NCBI GenBank assembly: GCA_946481105.1
Contig: CAMLMM010000002.1
Span: forward strand, 1-64,000
Length of the DNA stretch: 64,000 nucleotides
DNA from: an uncultured Alphaproteobacteria bacterium
GTDB lineage: Bacteria; Pseudomonadota; Alphaproteobacteria; Micavibrionales; Micavibrionaceae
Direction: 5' to 3'
A model generated the notes under the pieces. The model was given only the letters and a program-made list of their open reading frames with translations, had not been told where the DNA came from and ran no database searches. Shown here one piece after another: positions 44,241 through 52,109 of the stretch. Made by a program: the position numbers and the translations under genes. Each line of letters begins with the position of its first letter. Position 1 is the stretch's first letter.

Positions 44241-44358
44241 TTCATTAATCACATACCTCTCTTGCTGCATAACATCATATTAAACCCTTGAAAAAGTTCT
44301 TCTTCTCTGGTCATTTGCAGTCATATTAAACATTCTTAATGACCAAGGACCTTACGCC

Positions 44359-46662
44359 GTGAAAGACAATTTACGCGACGCCGCACTCGAATATCACCGC
44401 CTGCCCCGTCCGGGAAAAATTTCCATCGTCCCAACCAAGCCGATGACGACCCAGCGTGACCTGTCCCTGGCCTATTCCCCCGGCGTCGCCGCCGCGTGCG
44501 AGGAAATCGAAAAAGACCCGTTGAAAGCGCTTGATTACACCTCACGCGGGAATATCGTCGCGGTTATCTCGAACGGGACCGCCGTTCTCGGCCTCGGCGC
44601 TATCGGCGCTCTTGCTTCCAAGCCGGTCATGGAAGGCAAATCCGTCCTCTTCAAGAAATTCGCAAATATCGATTCCATCGACATCGAAATTGAGGAACGC
44701 GACCCGGAAAAACTAATCGACATTATCGCATCGCTCGAACCATCCTTTGGTGGCATTAACCTCGAAGATATCAAATCGCCGGAATGCTTCCATATCGAAC
44801 GCACATTGCGCGAACGCATGAAGATACCTGTCTTCCATGATGACCAGCATGGCACCGCGATTATTTCCGGCGCGGCCATTCTGAACTGGCTGCATCTGAC
44901 CGGGCGTGAATTCAAGGATGTGAAACTCGTCGCCTCCGGCGCGGGTGCAGCGGCGATCGCCTGCCTGACTATCCTCGTGCAGCTTGGTCTGCCGAAAGAA
45001 AACATCATCGTCTGTGACCGTAACGGCGTTGTTTACAAAGGCCGTAACGAAGGCATGGACCCGGAGAAAGAGAAATTCGCCTCTGATACCAAAGCCCGCA
45101 ATCTGGCCGAAGCCATCAAGGGCGCGAATATTTTCCTCGGCTTGTCTGCCGCTGGCGCACTGAAACCGGAAATGGTTGCCAATATGGCTGACGCGCCGCT
45201 GGTTCTGGCTCTCGCCAACCCGACGCCGGAAATCATGCCGGACGAAGCACTGAAAGTAAAACCGAACGCTATCGTCTGCACCGGACGTTCCGACTTCACC
45301 AATCAGGTGAATAACGTCCTCTGCTTCCCTTATATTTTCCGGGGAGCCTTGGATGTCGGCGCAACCGCAATCAACGAAGAAATGAAAATGGCCTGCGTTA
45401 AGGCCATCGCCGAACTGGCCCGCAAAGAAGTGACCGCCGAAGTCGCCGCCATTTATGGCGATGAAAATCTGGAATTTGGGCCAAGCTACCTGATCCCCAA
45501 ACCGTTTGATCCGCGCCTGATTTTTGAACTGCCTATTGCTGTGGCGAAAACCGCGATGGAAACCGGTGTGGCCACCCGCCCGATTCAGGACTGGGACGCA
45601 TATCGCAGCCAACTGACTCAATTTTTCTACCGCTCCGATGTTGTCATGCGGCCAGTCTTCGCGCAGGCCAAGGCCAAAGCGAAAAAGATCGTCTATTGCG
45701 AAGGTGAAGAAGAACGCGTCCTGCGTGCCGTGCAGACGGTTATCGATGAACAGCTCGCCCATCCTATCCTGGTTGGCCGCCGCAATGTTGTCGAAACGCG
45801 TATCAAGCGTATGCACCTGCGTATGAAACTGGACAAGGACGTCACGCTGGTCGACCCGGAAGACGATCCACGCTACAATGATTACTGGCAGACCTATCAC
45901 AAGATCATGGAACGCAACGGCGTCACCCCGGCGCTGGCGAAAACACTGGTCCGCACAGACACCACTGTTATCGGATCCCTACTGGTATCGAAGGGTGAAG
46001 CCGATGGCTTGATTTGCGGCTCCGTTGGCTCCTACCGTGAGCATCTCATGACGATTGTGGACGTTATCGGCCTGAAGGCGGGCATTGAAGCGCCAGCCGC
46101 CATGCCATGCCTGCTGCACCCGACCCGCGGCCCCATCTTCATGTGCGATACGCACGTGAACCCGGACCCGACAGCGTCACAGATTGCTGAAATGACCCTG
46201 ATGGCCGCGGAAGAAATGCGCCGTTTCGGCATCGTGCCGAAAGTCGCGCTGATTTCACACTCCAACTTCGGTACCCACCGTGGCGACAGCGCGTTTAAAA
46301 TGCGCGACGCATATTTTGAAATCAAAACCCGCGCGCCGGAACTCGAAATCGATGGTGAAATGCATGCCGATGCCGCCCTGTCCGAAGAAATCCGCATGCA
46401 GATCATGCCGAATTCGACGCTCAAGGGTTCAGCCAATCTGCTGGTCATGCCGAACGTGGATGCCGCGAACATCACCTATAACGCCGTGAAGGTTCTGGCG
46501 GATTGCGTGCCGATTGGCCCTATCCTGCTGGGTACCCGTCACATCGCGCAGATCTGCACGAACGCCGTGACGACCCGCGGCATCGTGAATGTGACCGCCG
46601 TGTCGGCCGTGGGCGCCCAGGTGTTCGCCGAGGACAGCCCGCACCAGATGAGCGCGGCATAA
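44359..46662 (+). CDS. maeB: NADP-dependent malic enzyme with C-terminal phosphotransacetylase-like domain
   Basis: Decarboxylates malate to pyruvate, yielding NADPH. 767 residues, the normal two-domain length: malic domain (about 1-430) with SLAYSPGVA, FHDDQHGTAI and the NAD(P) loop GAGAAAIA; then a PTA-like regulatory domain (about 440-767) with CEGEEERVLRA, ISHSNFGTH and GSANLLVMPN. The start is a GTG with AAGGA upstream. In known MaeB proteins the PTA domain binds acetyl-CoA and inhibits the enzyme rather than acting as a transferase. Confidence 0.96.
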   Translation: MKDNLRDAALEYHRLPRPGKISIVPTKPMTTQRDLSLAYSPGVAAACEEIEKDPLKALDYTSRGNIVAVISNGTAVLGLGAIGALASKPVMEGKSVLFKKFANIDSIDIEIEERDPEKLIDIIASLEPSFGGINLEDIKSPECFHIERTLRERMKIPVFHDDQHGTAIISGAAILNWLHLTGREFKDVKLVASGAGAAAIACLTILVQLGLPKENIIVCDRNGVVYKGRNEGMDPEKEKFASDTKARNLAEAIKGANIFLGLSAAGALKPEMVANMADAPLVLALANPTPEIMPDEALKVKPNAIVCTGRSDFTNQVNNVLCFPYIFRGALDVGATAINEEMKMACVKAIAELARKEVTAEVAAIYGDENLEFGPSYLIPKPFDPRLIFELPIAVAKTAMETGVATRPIQDWDAYRSQLTQFFYRSDVVMRPVFAQAKAKAKKIVYCEGEEERVLRAVQTVIDEQLAHPILVGRRNVVETRIKRMHLRMKLDKDVTLVDPEDDPRYNDYWQTYHKIMERNGVTPALAKTLVRTDTTVIGSLLVSKGEADGLICGSVGSYREHLMTIVDVIGLKAGIEAPAAMPCLLHPTRGPIFMCDTHVNPDPTASQIAEMTLMAAEEMRRFGIVPKVALISHSNFGTHRGDSAFKMRDAYFEIKTRAPELEIDGEMHADAALSEEIRMQIMPNSTLKGSANLLVMPNVDAANITYNAVKVLADCVPIGPILLGTRHIAQICTNAVTTRGIVNVTAVSAVGAQVFAEDSPHQMSAA

Positions 46663-46672
46663 ATTAGCGGCC

Positions 46673-46704
46673 CCGCGCGTCTTGTGCATTGCAATCACGC
46701 GCGG
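46673..46704 (+). repeat. Inverted repeat between maeB and mgtE
   Basis: CCGCGCGT (46673-46680) and ACGCGCGG (46697-46704) form an 8-bp stem around a 16-nt loop. No T-run follows. It could end maeB mRNA or sit in the mgtE leader 12 nt before an ATG. Confidence 0.5.
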
Positions 46705-46715
46705 CGTCCCGCATA

Positions 46716-48146
46716 ATGTCGCCTATGATTGAGGACAATGAACTCACCCGCAAGCTCGAAGAAAACTCCGTTTACGATGACAGTGAAACGGATGCGACCG
46801 ACTTTTTGGGCCTGAGCGACGCGGCCATCGGTGAGATTCTCGATGCACTTGAATCCGAAGATACCGAAAAAGTTCACCTGCTCCTGTCGGAACTGACCCC
46901 GTCCGATAAAGCCGAGCTGCTGGAAAAGATTACCTCCGATCACCGTTTCGCGCTGATGCAGGGTTTCGCCGCCGATTTTGAAGCCTGGGTTATTTCCCTG
47001 TTGCAGGAAGAAGTCCGGAACCAGTTGCTCGACCGCATGTCGGCGGACGATATCGCGCGTATTATCTCCGAACTGGAAAGCGATGACGCGCTCGACCTTA
47101 TCCTGCCGCTGGATGATGAATTCCAGAAAGAGATTATGCGCCGCCTGTCCGGCAAAACGCGTATCGCCCTCGAAGAAGGTCTTAACTTCCCCGAAGAATC
47201 CGCTGGCCGTCTGATGCAGCGTGAATTCGTGGCCGTCCCGCAATTCTGGACGGTCGGCAAGACGATTGACTATCTGCACGCCGCCCGCGACACGCTGCCC
47301 GAAGATTTCTATGATTTGATCGTCATCGACCCGACGTATCATGTGGTTGGTGAAATTCCGTTGAACCGTCTTATCCGCGCAGGACGATCCGAGAAAATCG
47401 ACAGCCTCTCGCTCAAGGAAACCCACCCTATCCCGGCGACAATGGACCAGGAAGAAGTGGCCACCCTCTTCCGGAACGAAGGCCTTGCTTCCGCGCCGGT
47501 TGTCGATGATGATGGGCGGCTGATCGGTATCATTACCTATGATGACGTTATCTATGTTATCGATGAAGAAGCCGAAGAAGACATCCTGAAACTCGGTGGT
47601 GTTAAGGAAGACGACTTGTACCGCACCATCGTCTCCACCGCGACATCGCGCTCGCGCTGGCTGCTGGTGAATCTGTTCACGGCCTTTCTCGCCGCATTTG
47701 TTATCTCGCTCTTTGACGCCACGATTGAAAAAATCGTCGCCCTCGCCGTCCTGATGCCGATTGTCGCGGGTATGGGCGGCAATGCGGGAACACAGGCCAT
47801 GACCGTGGCCGTGCGCGCCCTCGCGACCAACGAATTATCCGGCACCAACGCGTGGCGCGTTATCGGCAAGGAAACTGCCGTGGGCCTGCTGAACGGCATG
47901 ATCTTTTCGGTCATCATTGGTGTTGTCGCTGGTCTATGGTTCTCCAGCCCCGGCCTCGGCATGGTGATCGCCAGCGCCATGGTCACCAATCTGGTCGTGG
48001 CCGGGTTTTTTGGGTCCACCATCCCGGTTATCCTCGATAAATTGAATATCGACCCGGCCGTGGCCTCCTCAGTTTTCCTGACCACCATGACCGATGTGAT
48101 TGGATTCTTTGCCTTTCTAGGCCTCGCAACGCTGTTCCTGTTATAA
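46716..48146 (+). CDS. mgtE: Magnesium transporter MgtE
   Basis: Inner-membrane Mg2+ channel. About 476 residues: N-terminal MgtE superhelical domain (about 25-125), two CBS domains (about 135-260), a connecting helix and five membrane helices with the pore-lining VAGMGGNAGTQ and the final VIGFFAFLGLATLF. Start is uncertain: ATGs at 46716 and 46725 both lie just after an inverted repeat; a TTG at 46689 would fall inside that repeat and is rejected. The N and CBS domains gate the channel by sensing intracellular Mg2+ in known members. Confidence 0.94.
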   Translation: MSPMIEDNELTRKLEENSVYDDSETDATDFLGLSDAAIGEILDALESEDTEKVHLLLSELTPSDKAELLEKITSDHRFALMQGFAADFEAWVISLLQEEVRNQLLDRMSADDIARIISELESDDALDLILPLDDEFQKEIMRRLSGKTRIALEEGLNFPEESAGRLMQREFVAVPQFWTVGKTIDYLHAARDTLPEDFYDLIVIDPTYHVVGEIPLNRLIRAGRSEKIDSLSLKETHPIPATMDQEEVATLFRNEGLASAPVVDDDGRLIGIITYDDVIYVIDEEAEEDILKLGGVKEDDLYRTIVSTATSRSRWLLVNLFTAFLAAFVISLFDATIEKIVALAVLMPIVAGMGGNAGTQAMTVAVRALATNELSGTNAWRVIGKETAVGLLNGMIFSVIIGVVAGLWFSSPGLGMVIASAMVTNLVVAGFFGSTIPVILDKLNIDPAVASSVFLTTMTDVIGFFAFLGLATLFLL

Positions 48147-48219
48147 ATTCGTCCTATTGCATTAACCAGACTTCCCAGTATTATTCACATATTCATAAAA
48201 ATAATAATGACGGGAGATA

Positions 48220-48759
48220 ATGAACATGCCAAATAATTCAGCCGCAGAAAACGATGCCCGATTTAAAAAAATGATTGGGGCCGCTGCATTACTAATGGGT
48301 ATCGGATCCGGCATCCATGGACTTTATACAGGCTTCATTTATACACCTGACCAGGCCGATGTAGACAAAGAGCGCAAAAGCATGATTGCGTCCGCAGAAT
48401 CAAATCTCAGTCCCGATGCCTTAAAAAGGAATGCCATTGCATGTATTAATTTGACGGCAACCGCCAGCCAGCATGTTGGCCCTGTCGCGGACCGGGTTGC
48501 AGAATTATTAAACCGCAAACCTTTGGCCAGCGATGCGAGTTTAAAAGAATGCTATGATATTGCGGCTCAGGAAGCCGTAGAAAAATATCAGGCAAAAATA
48601 AAGGCGGCGGATCAACTTACCGTCGCAGATATGAAAGATATTTCACTTTTCCAGGCCATATTCGCTTTTGCAGCCTCTGCATTGGGAACGGGGTTGCTGC
48701 TGCAGCAGAGACTAAAGCAGCAGACCTTGCCTGCTATCTCCCATCCCAACCCGACTTAA
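48220..48759 (+). CDS. Unrecognised membrane protein with two terminal helices
   Basis: 179 residues. Hydrophobic helices lie near both ends (about 18-40 and 145-163), with a soluble loop of ~100 residues between them containing two Cys (ACINLTA and KECYDIA) that could form a disulfide in the periplasm. No family recognised. GGGAG lies upstream of the ATG. It is alone between mgtE and the penicillin-binding protein gene. Confidence 0.7.
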   Translation: MNMPNNSAAENDARFKKMIGAAALLMGIGSGIHGLYTGFIYTPDQADVDKERKSMIASAESNLSPDALKRNAIACINLTATASQHVGPVADRVAELLNRKPLASDASLKECYDIAAQEAVEKYQAKIKAADQLTVADMKDISLFQAIFAFAASALGTGLLLQQRLKQQTLPAISHPNPT

Positions 48760-48767
48760 AAATTACC

Positions 48768-48796
48768 TTGACATCGCAGGTATAATTTCCTATAAA
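48768..48796 (+). promoter_or_regulatory. Strong sigma70-type promoter
   Basis: Perfect TTGACA (48768-48773), exactly 17-nt spacer, TATAAA (48791-48796). It lies about 215 nt upstream of the penicillin-binding protein gene, giving either a leader of roughly 200 nt or a small RNA. Confidence 0.7.
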
Positions 48797-48802
48797 TTAT
48801 TC

Positions 48803-49010
48803 AGAGCAACACATGACTTAACAACCGCAGAACATGTCTGCGGTAAAACCTTTTGTTCAAAGGACGGGAAAGCATCTGATTTTTTGCCAAATTGACGGAA
48901 CGAACTATTAACTCACCCCTCAAAACGTAATTTACAGGATGAGAAGTTCGTGAAATTCACGAAAAATCGTCAAACGAACTAATAGACCCCTGTTTTTTGC
49001 GACGCGTTTT
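48803..49010 (+). other. Long untranslated leader or candidate small RNA
   Basis: This stretch contains no open frame of note. It has a 7-bp hairpin CCGCAGA/TCTGCGG (48825-48843), a second inverted repeat TTCGTG/CACGAA (48947-48963) and the near-repeat AACGAACTA at about 48898 and 48974. No known RNA family was recognised. Confidence 0.4.
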
Positions 49011-51026
49011 ATGCTACACACCCGCATGGCCCGCTATCAGTCTTACCAAACACGTCCGTCCATTCTCCGCCGTTTGATTAAATGGTGTTTTGTGCTGGGT
49101 TTATGGGCCACGCTGATATTGGGTGCCGTGCTGGCCTGGTACGCCAAGGACCTGCCGAACATCATTGAAAATCCAAAATTCGACCGTAAGGCCTCCATCA
49201 CCGTCATGGCGAATGATCACAGCGTCATCGCCCGTTATGGCGATATCAAGGGGAATAATATCGGGGCCGATAATATTCCTGAAACACTGGCGAATGCCAT
49301 TCTTGCAACTGAAGATCGCCGTTTCTATTATCATTACGGTCTTGACCCCATTGGCCTGGCCCGCGCCATCTTTGTTAACTTCACCCATAAAGGTGTCGTT
49401 CAGGGTGGCTCGACCATTACGCAACAGCTGGCGAAAAACCTGTTCCTGTCACAGGAACGGACGCTGAAACGCAAAATTCAGGAAGCGATGCTCGCTGTCT
49501 GGCTTGAACATAAGCTGACCAAGAAAGAAATTCTCGCCGCCTATATGAATCGTGTCTATCTCGGTTCCGGTATCTACGGGGCCGAAGCCGCCGCGCAGAT
49601 TTATTTCGGCAAAGACGTGCATAAACTGAACTTGAAAGAATCCGCGATGCTCGCGGGCCTGCTGAAGGCCCCGGCGCGTTATTCGCCGCTGGCTGACCCG
49701 GATGCCGCCGATAAACGCGCGCGTGTCGTGCTGGGGGCAATGGTCGATGCCGGCATGGTGACGGAAAAACAGGCGAAATGGGCGGCCTCGGTCAAAATCG
49801 CGCGGACCAGTAACGCGGCCGAAGACAAGGCCAGCCATTATTACGCCGACTGGGTGGTTGATAGCCTTGAGGCCATGATCGGCGTACCGACCGATGATAT
49901 CATTGTTGAAACCACGATGGACCCCGAAGTGCAGGAAAGCACCGCCAAGGTTCTGAAAGATGCGATTGATAAGAACGGCAAGAAATTCAATGTGACTCAG
50001 GCGGCGTCGGTTGTCCTGCGCCCGGATGGCAGCATCATCGCCATCGTTGGCGGAATTGACTATAGCAAGAGCCAGTTCAACCGCGCAACGCAGGGCCTGC
50101 GCCAGCCGGGCTCGTCTTTCAAACCGTTCGTCTATCTCTCGGCCATCGAACATGGCGCGAATGAATATACCGATGTGCTGGATGAACCGATTACCGAAGG
50201 CAAATACCGCCCGCAGAATTTCGGCAATAAATATTACGGCGAAGTACCGATGATTGAGGCCCTGACCTGGTCACTCAACAGCGTGGCCGTGCGCCTGTGC
50301 CAGGCTGTGGGGGTTGAAAGCGTCATCAACGTCGCCCGCCGGATGGGCATCACTGCCGACCTCGTCCCCAACCTCTCCCTCGCGCTGGGCAGTAGTGAAG
50401 TGCCGATGATTGAAATGGCGCAGGCCTATGCGACCATCAACAGTGGCGGTTATGCCGTGCGGGCCTATGGTATTGAAAAAATCCGTGATGCTAAAACCGG
50501 ACAAATTTTGTACGAGTATGAAAAAACTCCTGCCCCACGTGTTTTCCGTGGCGGCGACATCCAGACATTGACCAATATGATGATGAGTGTCGTGCAGAAT
50601 GGCACCGGCCAGGGTGCGAAAGCCGAATTCTTCAGCGCGGGGAAAACGGGCACGTCACAGGATTACCGTGATGCGTGGTTCGATGGCTTTTCACGTGATT
50701 ATGTGGCAGTCGTCTGGTTCGGGAACGATGATAACCGTTCAATGAAATCCGTCACGGGTGGCAGCCTGCCAGCAACGGCGTGGCGGAATATTATTGTTGG
50801 TGCGAAGAATGACGCCACCCCATCCAAATACGCGCTCCTGAAAGACGATAGCATGTCGAGTGACTTTACTGATCTGCTCGGCAATCTGGTTTCATCCCCC
50901 TTCCCCGAGTCAGGTGAACAACCACATGACAATAGGGGGGGCAACGGTTTCAGCTTTACACCATCACCGCGGTTTGAACCGGACCACCCGGGCGACAATG
51001 TCGGTTATAAACGCTTTAACGATTAA
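49011..51026 (+). CDS. Class A penicillin-binding protein (PBP1A family)
   Basis: Bifunctional peptidoglycan glycosyltransferase/transpeptidase. 671 residues: basic cytoplasmic start, one membrane helix (about 24-46), GT51 domain with catalytic Glu in ATEDRRFYYHYGLDP and GGSTITQQLAKNLFL, and a transpeptidase domain with SxxK in GSSFKP, SLN and AGKTGTSQDYRD. Shorter than enterobacterial PBP1a because it lacks the OB-type insertion. Met-6 (49026) is an alternative start. It ends in a Gly/Asn/Pro-rich tail and overlaps the convergent gene by 4 nt. Confidence 0.94.
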   Translation: MLHTRMARYQSYQTRPSILRRLIKWCFVLGLWATLILGAVLAWYAKDLPNIIENPKFDRKASITVMANDHSVIARYGDIKGNNIGADNIPETLANAILATEDRRFYYHYGLDPIGLARAIFVNFTHKGVVQGGSTITQQLAKNLFLSQERTLKRKIQEAMLAVWLEHKLTKKEILAAYMNRVYLGSGIYGAEAAAQIYFGKDVHKLNLKESAMLAGLLKAPARYSPLADPDAADKRARVVLGAMVDAGMVTEKQAKWAASVKIARTSNAAEDKASHYYADWVVDSLEAMIGVPTDDIIVETTMDPEVQESTAKVLKDAIDKNGKKFNVTQAASVVLRPDGSIIAIVGGIDYSKSQFNRATQGLRQPGSSFKPFVYLSAIEHGANEYTDVLDEPITEGKYRPQNFGNKYYGEVPMIEALTWSLNSVAVRLCQAVGVESVINVARRMGITADLVPNLSLALGSSEVPMIEMAQAYATINSGGYAVRAYGIEKIRDAKTGQILYEYEKTPAPRVFRGGDIQTLTNMMMSVVQNGTGQGAKAEFFSAGKTGTSQDYRDAWFDGFSRDYVAVVWFGNDDNRSMKSVTGGSLPATAWRNIIVGAKNDATPSKYALLKDDSMSSDFTDLLGNLVSSPFPESGEQPHDNRGGNGFSFTPSPRFEPDHPGDNVGYKRFND

Positions 51027-51451
51027 ACATGGAGTGCTTCACTCTGAACCGTGTAATGCCGTTTGAACGCGGCAAAGCGGTCTTCGCCATGCGATATCCA
51101 ATGGTTATGCAACGCCTGTAAAGACGCGCTGGCACAACCAACCTCATGGGGATCACGCATCAAGGACTGGTCCGCATGTTCCAGATAGGCCTCCGGAAAC
51201 GCCGCACGCGGCGCCCGCAGACCAAGATCAACCAGAACCTTGCTGATATACGCATCCGACAAATCCATCATATCGGCTGCATACTGAATGGCCGATAAAA
51301 TCTGCACATCCTGACGCGATGTCGGCACGACGCGCAGATGGCGCATAAACCGTGCGTAAATATCCATTTCAAACGCGACATCCGCGCCGATGGGGGGAAA
51401 AGGCAAGGCAATACAACTGTTGTTATAAGGGTTATTGTCGTTTGTCTTCAT
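51023..51451 (-). CDS. Unrecognised small protein
   Basis: 142 residues, soluble, no recognised family. A helical core (VQILSAIQYAADMMDLSDAYISKVLVDLG) is compatible with a helix-turn-helix but not diagnostic. GGAGGTTC upstream of the ATG is a good Shine-Dalgarno. It converges on the penicillin-binding protein gene with a 4-nt overlap. Confidence 0.7.
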   Translation of the reverse strand: MKTNDNNPYNNSCIALPFPPIGADVAFEMDIYARFMRHLRVVPTSRQDVQILSAIQYAADMMDLSDAYISKVLVDLGLRAPRAAFPEAYLEHADQSLMRDPHEVGCASASLQALHNHWISHGEDRFAAFKRHYTVQSEALHV

Positions 51452-51566
51452 GGCGAACCTCCTGGTTGGCTCCTATGAGTCCGACATTTGGCGATTCGTA
51501 TTAACGGAGTCTTAAAATCCGCAGAAACGTGCGGTTTTGGCGGTTTATCCTGTGGATAACTGCTAC

Positions 51567-52109
51567 CTAGCCTTTATAGGCGGCAAACAGCTCATCCGTC
51601 TTGCAGATAAGCCGGATTTCTTCCAGACAGAAATATTGGTGTTCCCGTAGCGTTGTAATGATAAGCCGCGCCGCTTTGGCCATAGGATAATCTTTATGCC
51701 TCCCGCCAATGGCCGGAATGCCCAGCACCCTAATCGACTGCGCCTCAGCCAGTTCCAGCGTGGCTCGTATACAACGGCGCAACACCCGTTCCTCGTCATC
51801 CATCCCGTCATCCCAGTTGGAAATAATGGCGAAGATCAATTGCGGTCCGGCCCATAAATCACGCGGCACGGCAAAGGCACTGCCACGTTTTGGCCTATAG
51901 ACATTTTCAAGGACATAAGTGTCCAGTCCGCTGCCTACCCGCACCAGCAGGTCGGCATTCACCGGCCCCTTCCAGGATAAGTCTTCGGTCAAAAACGATA
52001 CCAGACCATCTAACCCGGTTTGCTCGTGATACGCACCCTTCACAATTCGGATGATGGGTGTCTTTTCACTGTTGGATGTGCCGTGGCGGTCTGCTAGGCT
52101 TTTGGTCAT
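51567..52109 (-). CDS. Macro-domain-like protein (divergent)
   Basis: 180 residues. The second half follows the macro-domain pattern: LIFAIISNWDD where families have the VIHAVGP-W strand, then RRCIRATLELAEAQSIRVLGIPAIG and the terminal LEEIRLICKTDELFAAY. The N-terminal ADP-ribose loop (N-A-A-N...G-G-G-x-G) is absent, so ADP-ribose binding is doubtful. The ATG at 52109 shares the palindrome CATG with the divergent start at 52108; no other early start exists for this protein. Confidence 0.65.
   Translation of the reverse strand: MTKSLADRHGTSNSEKTPIIRIVKGAYHEQTGLDGLVSFLTEDLSWKGPVNADLLVRVGSGLDTYVLENVYRPKRGSAFAVPRDLWAGPQLIFAIISNWDDGMDDEERVLRRCIRATLELAEAQSIRVLGIPAIGGRHKDYPMAKAARLIITTLREHQYFCLEEIRLICKTDELFAAYKG

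Noticed and set aside
44713..45900. Long open frame (395 codons) antisense to maeB
   Set aside because: It is a shadow of biased codon use in maeB: no ribosome-binding site, no domain, and a residue mix (many Asp, Asn, Phe, His) typical of reverse-complement reading.
46695..47426. 243-codon frame antisense to mgtE
   Set aside because: Lies wholly inside a well-supported gene, with no family features or start signal.
49449..50153. 234-codon frame antisense to the penicillin-binding protein gene
   Set aside because: Overlaps conserved catalytic regions of the real gene and has shadow-like composition.
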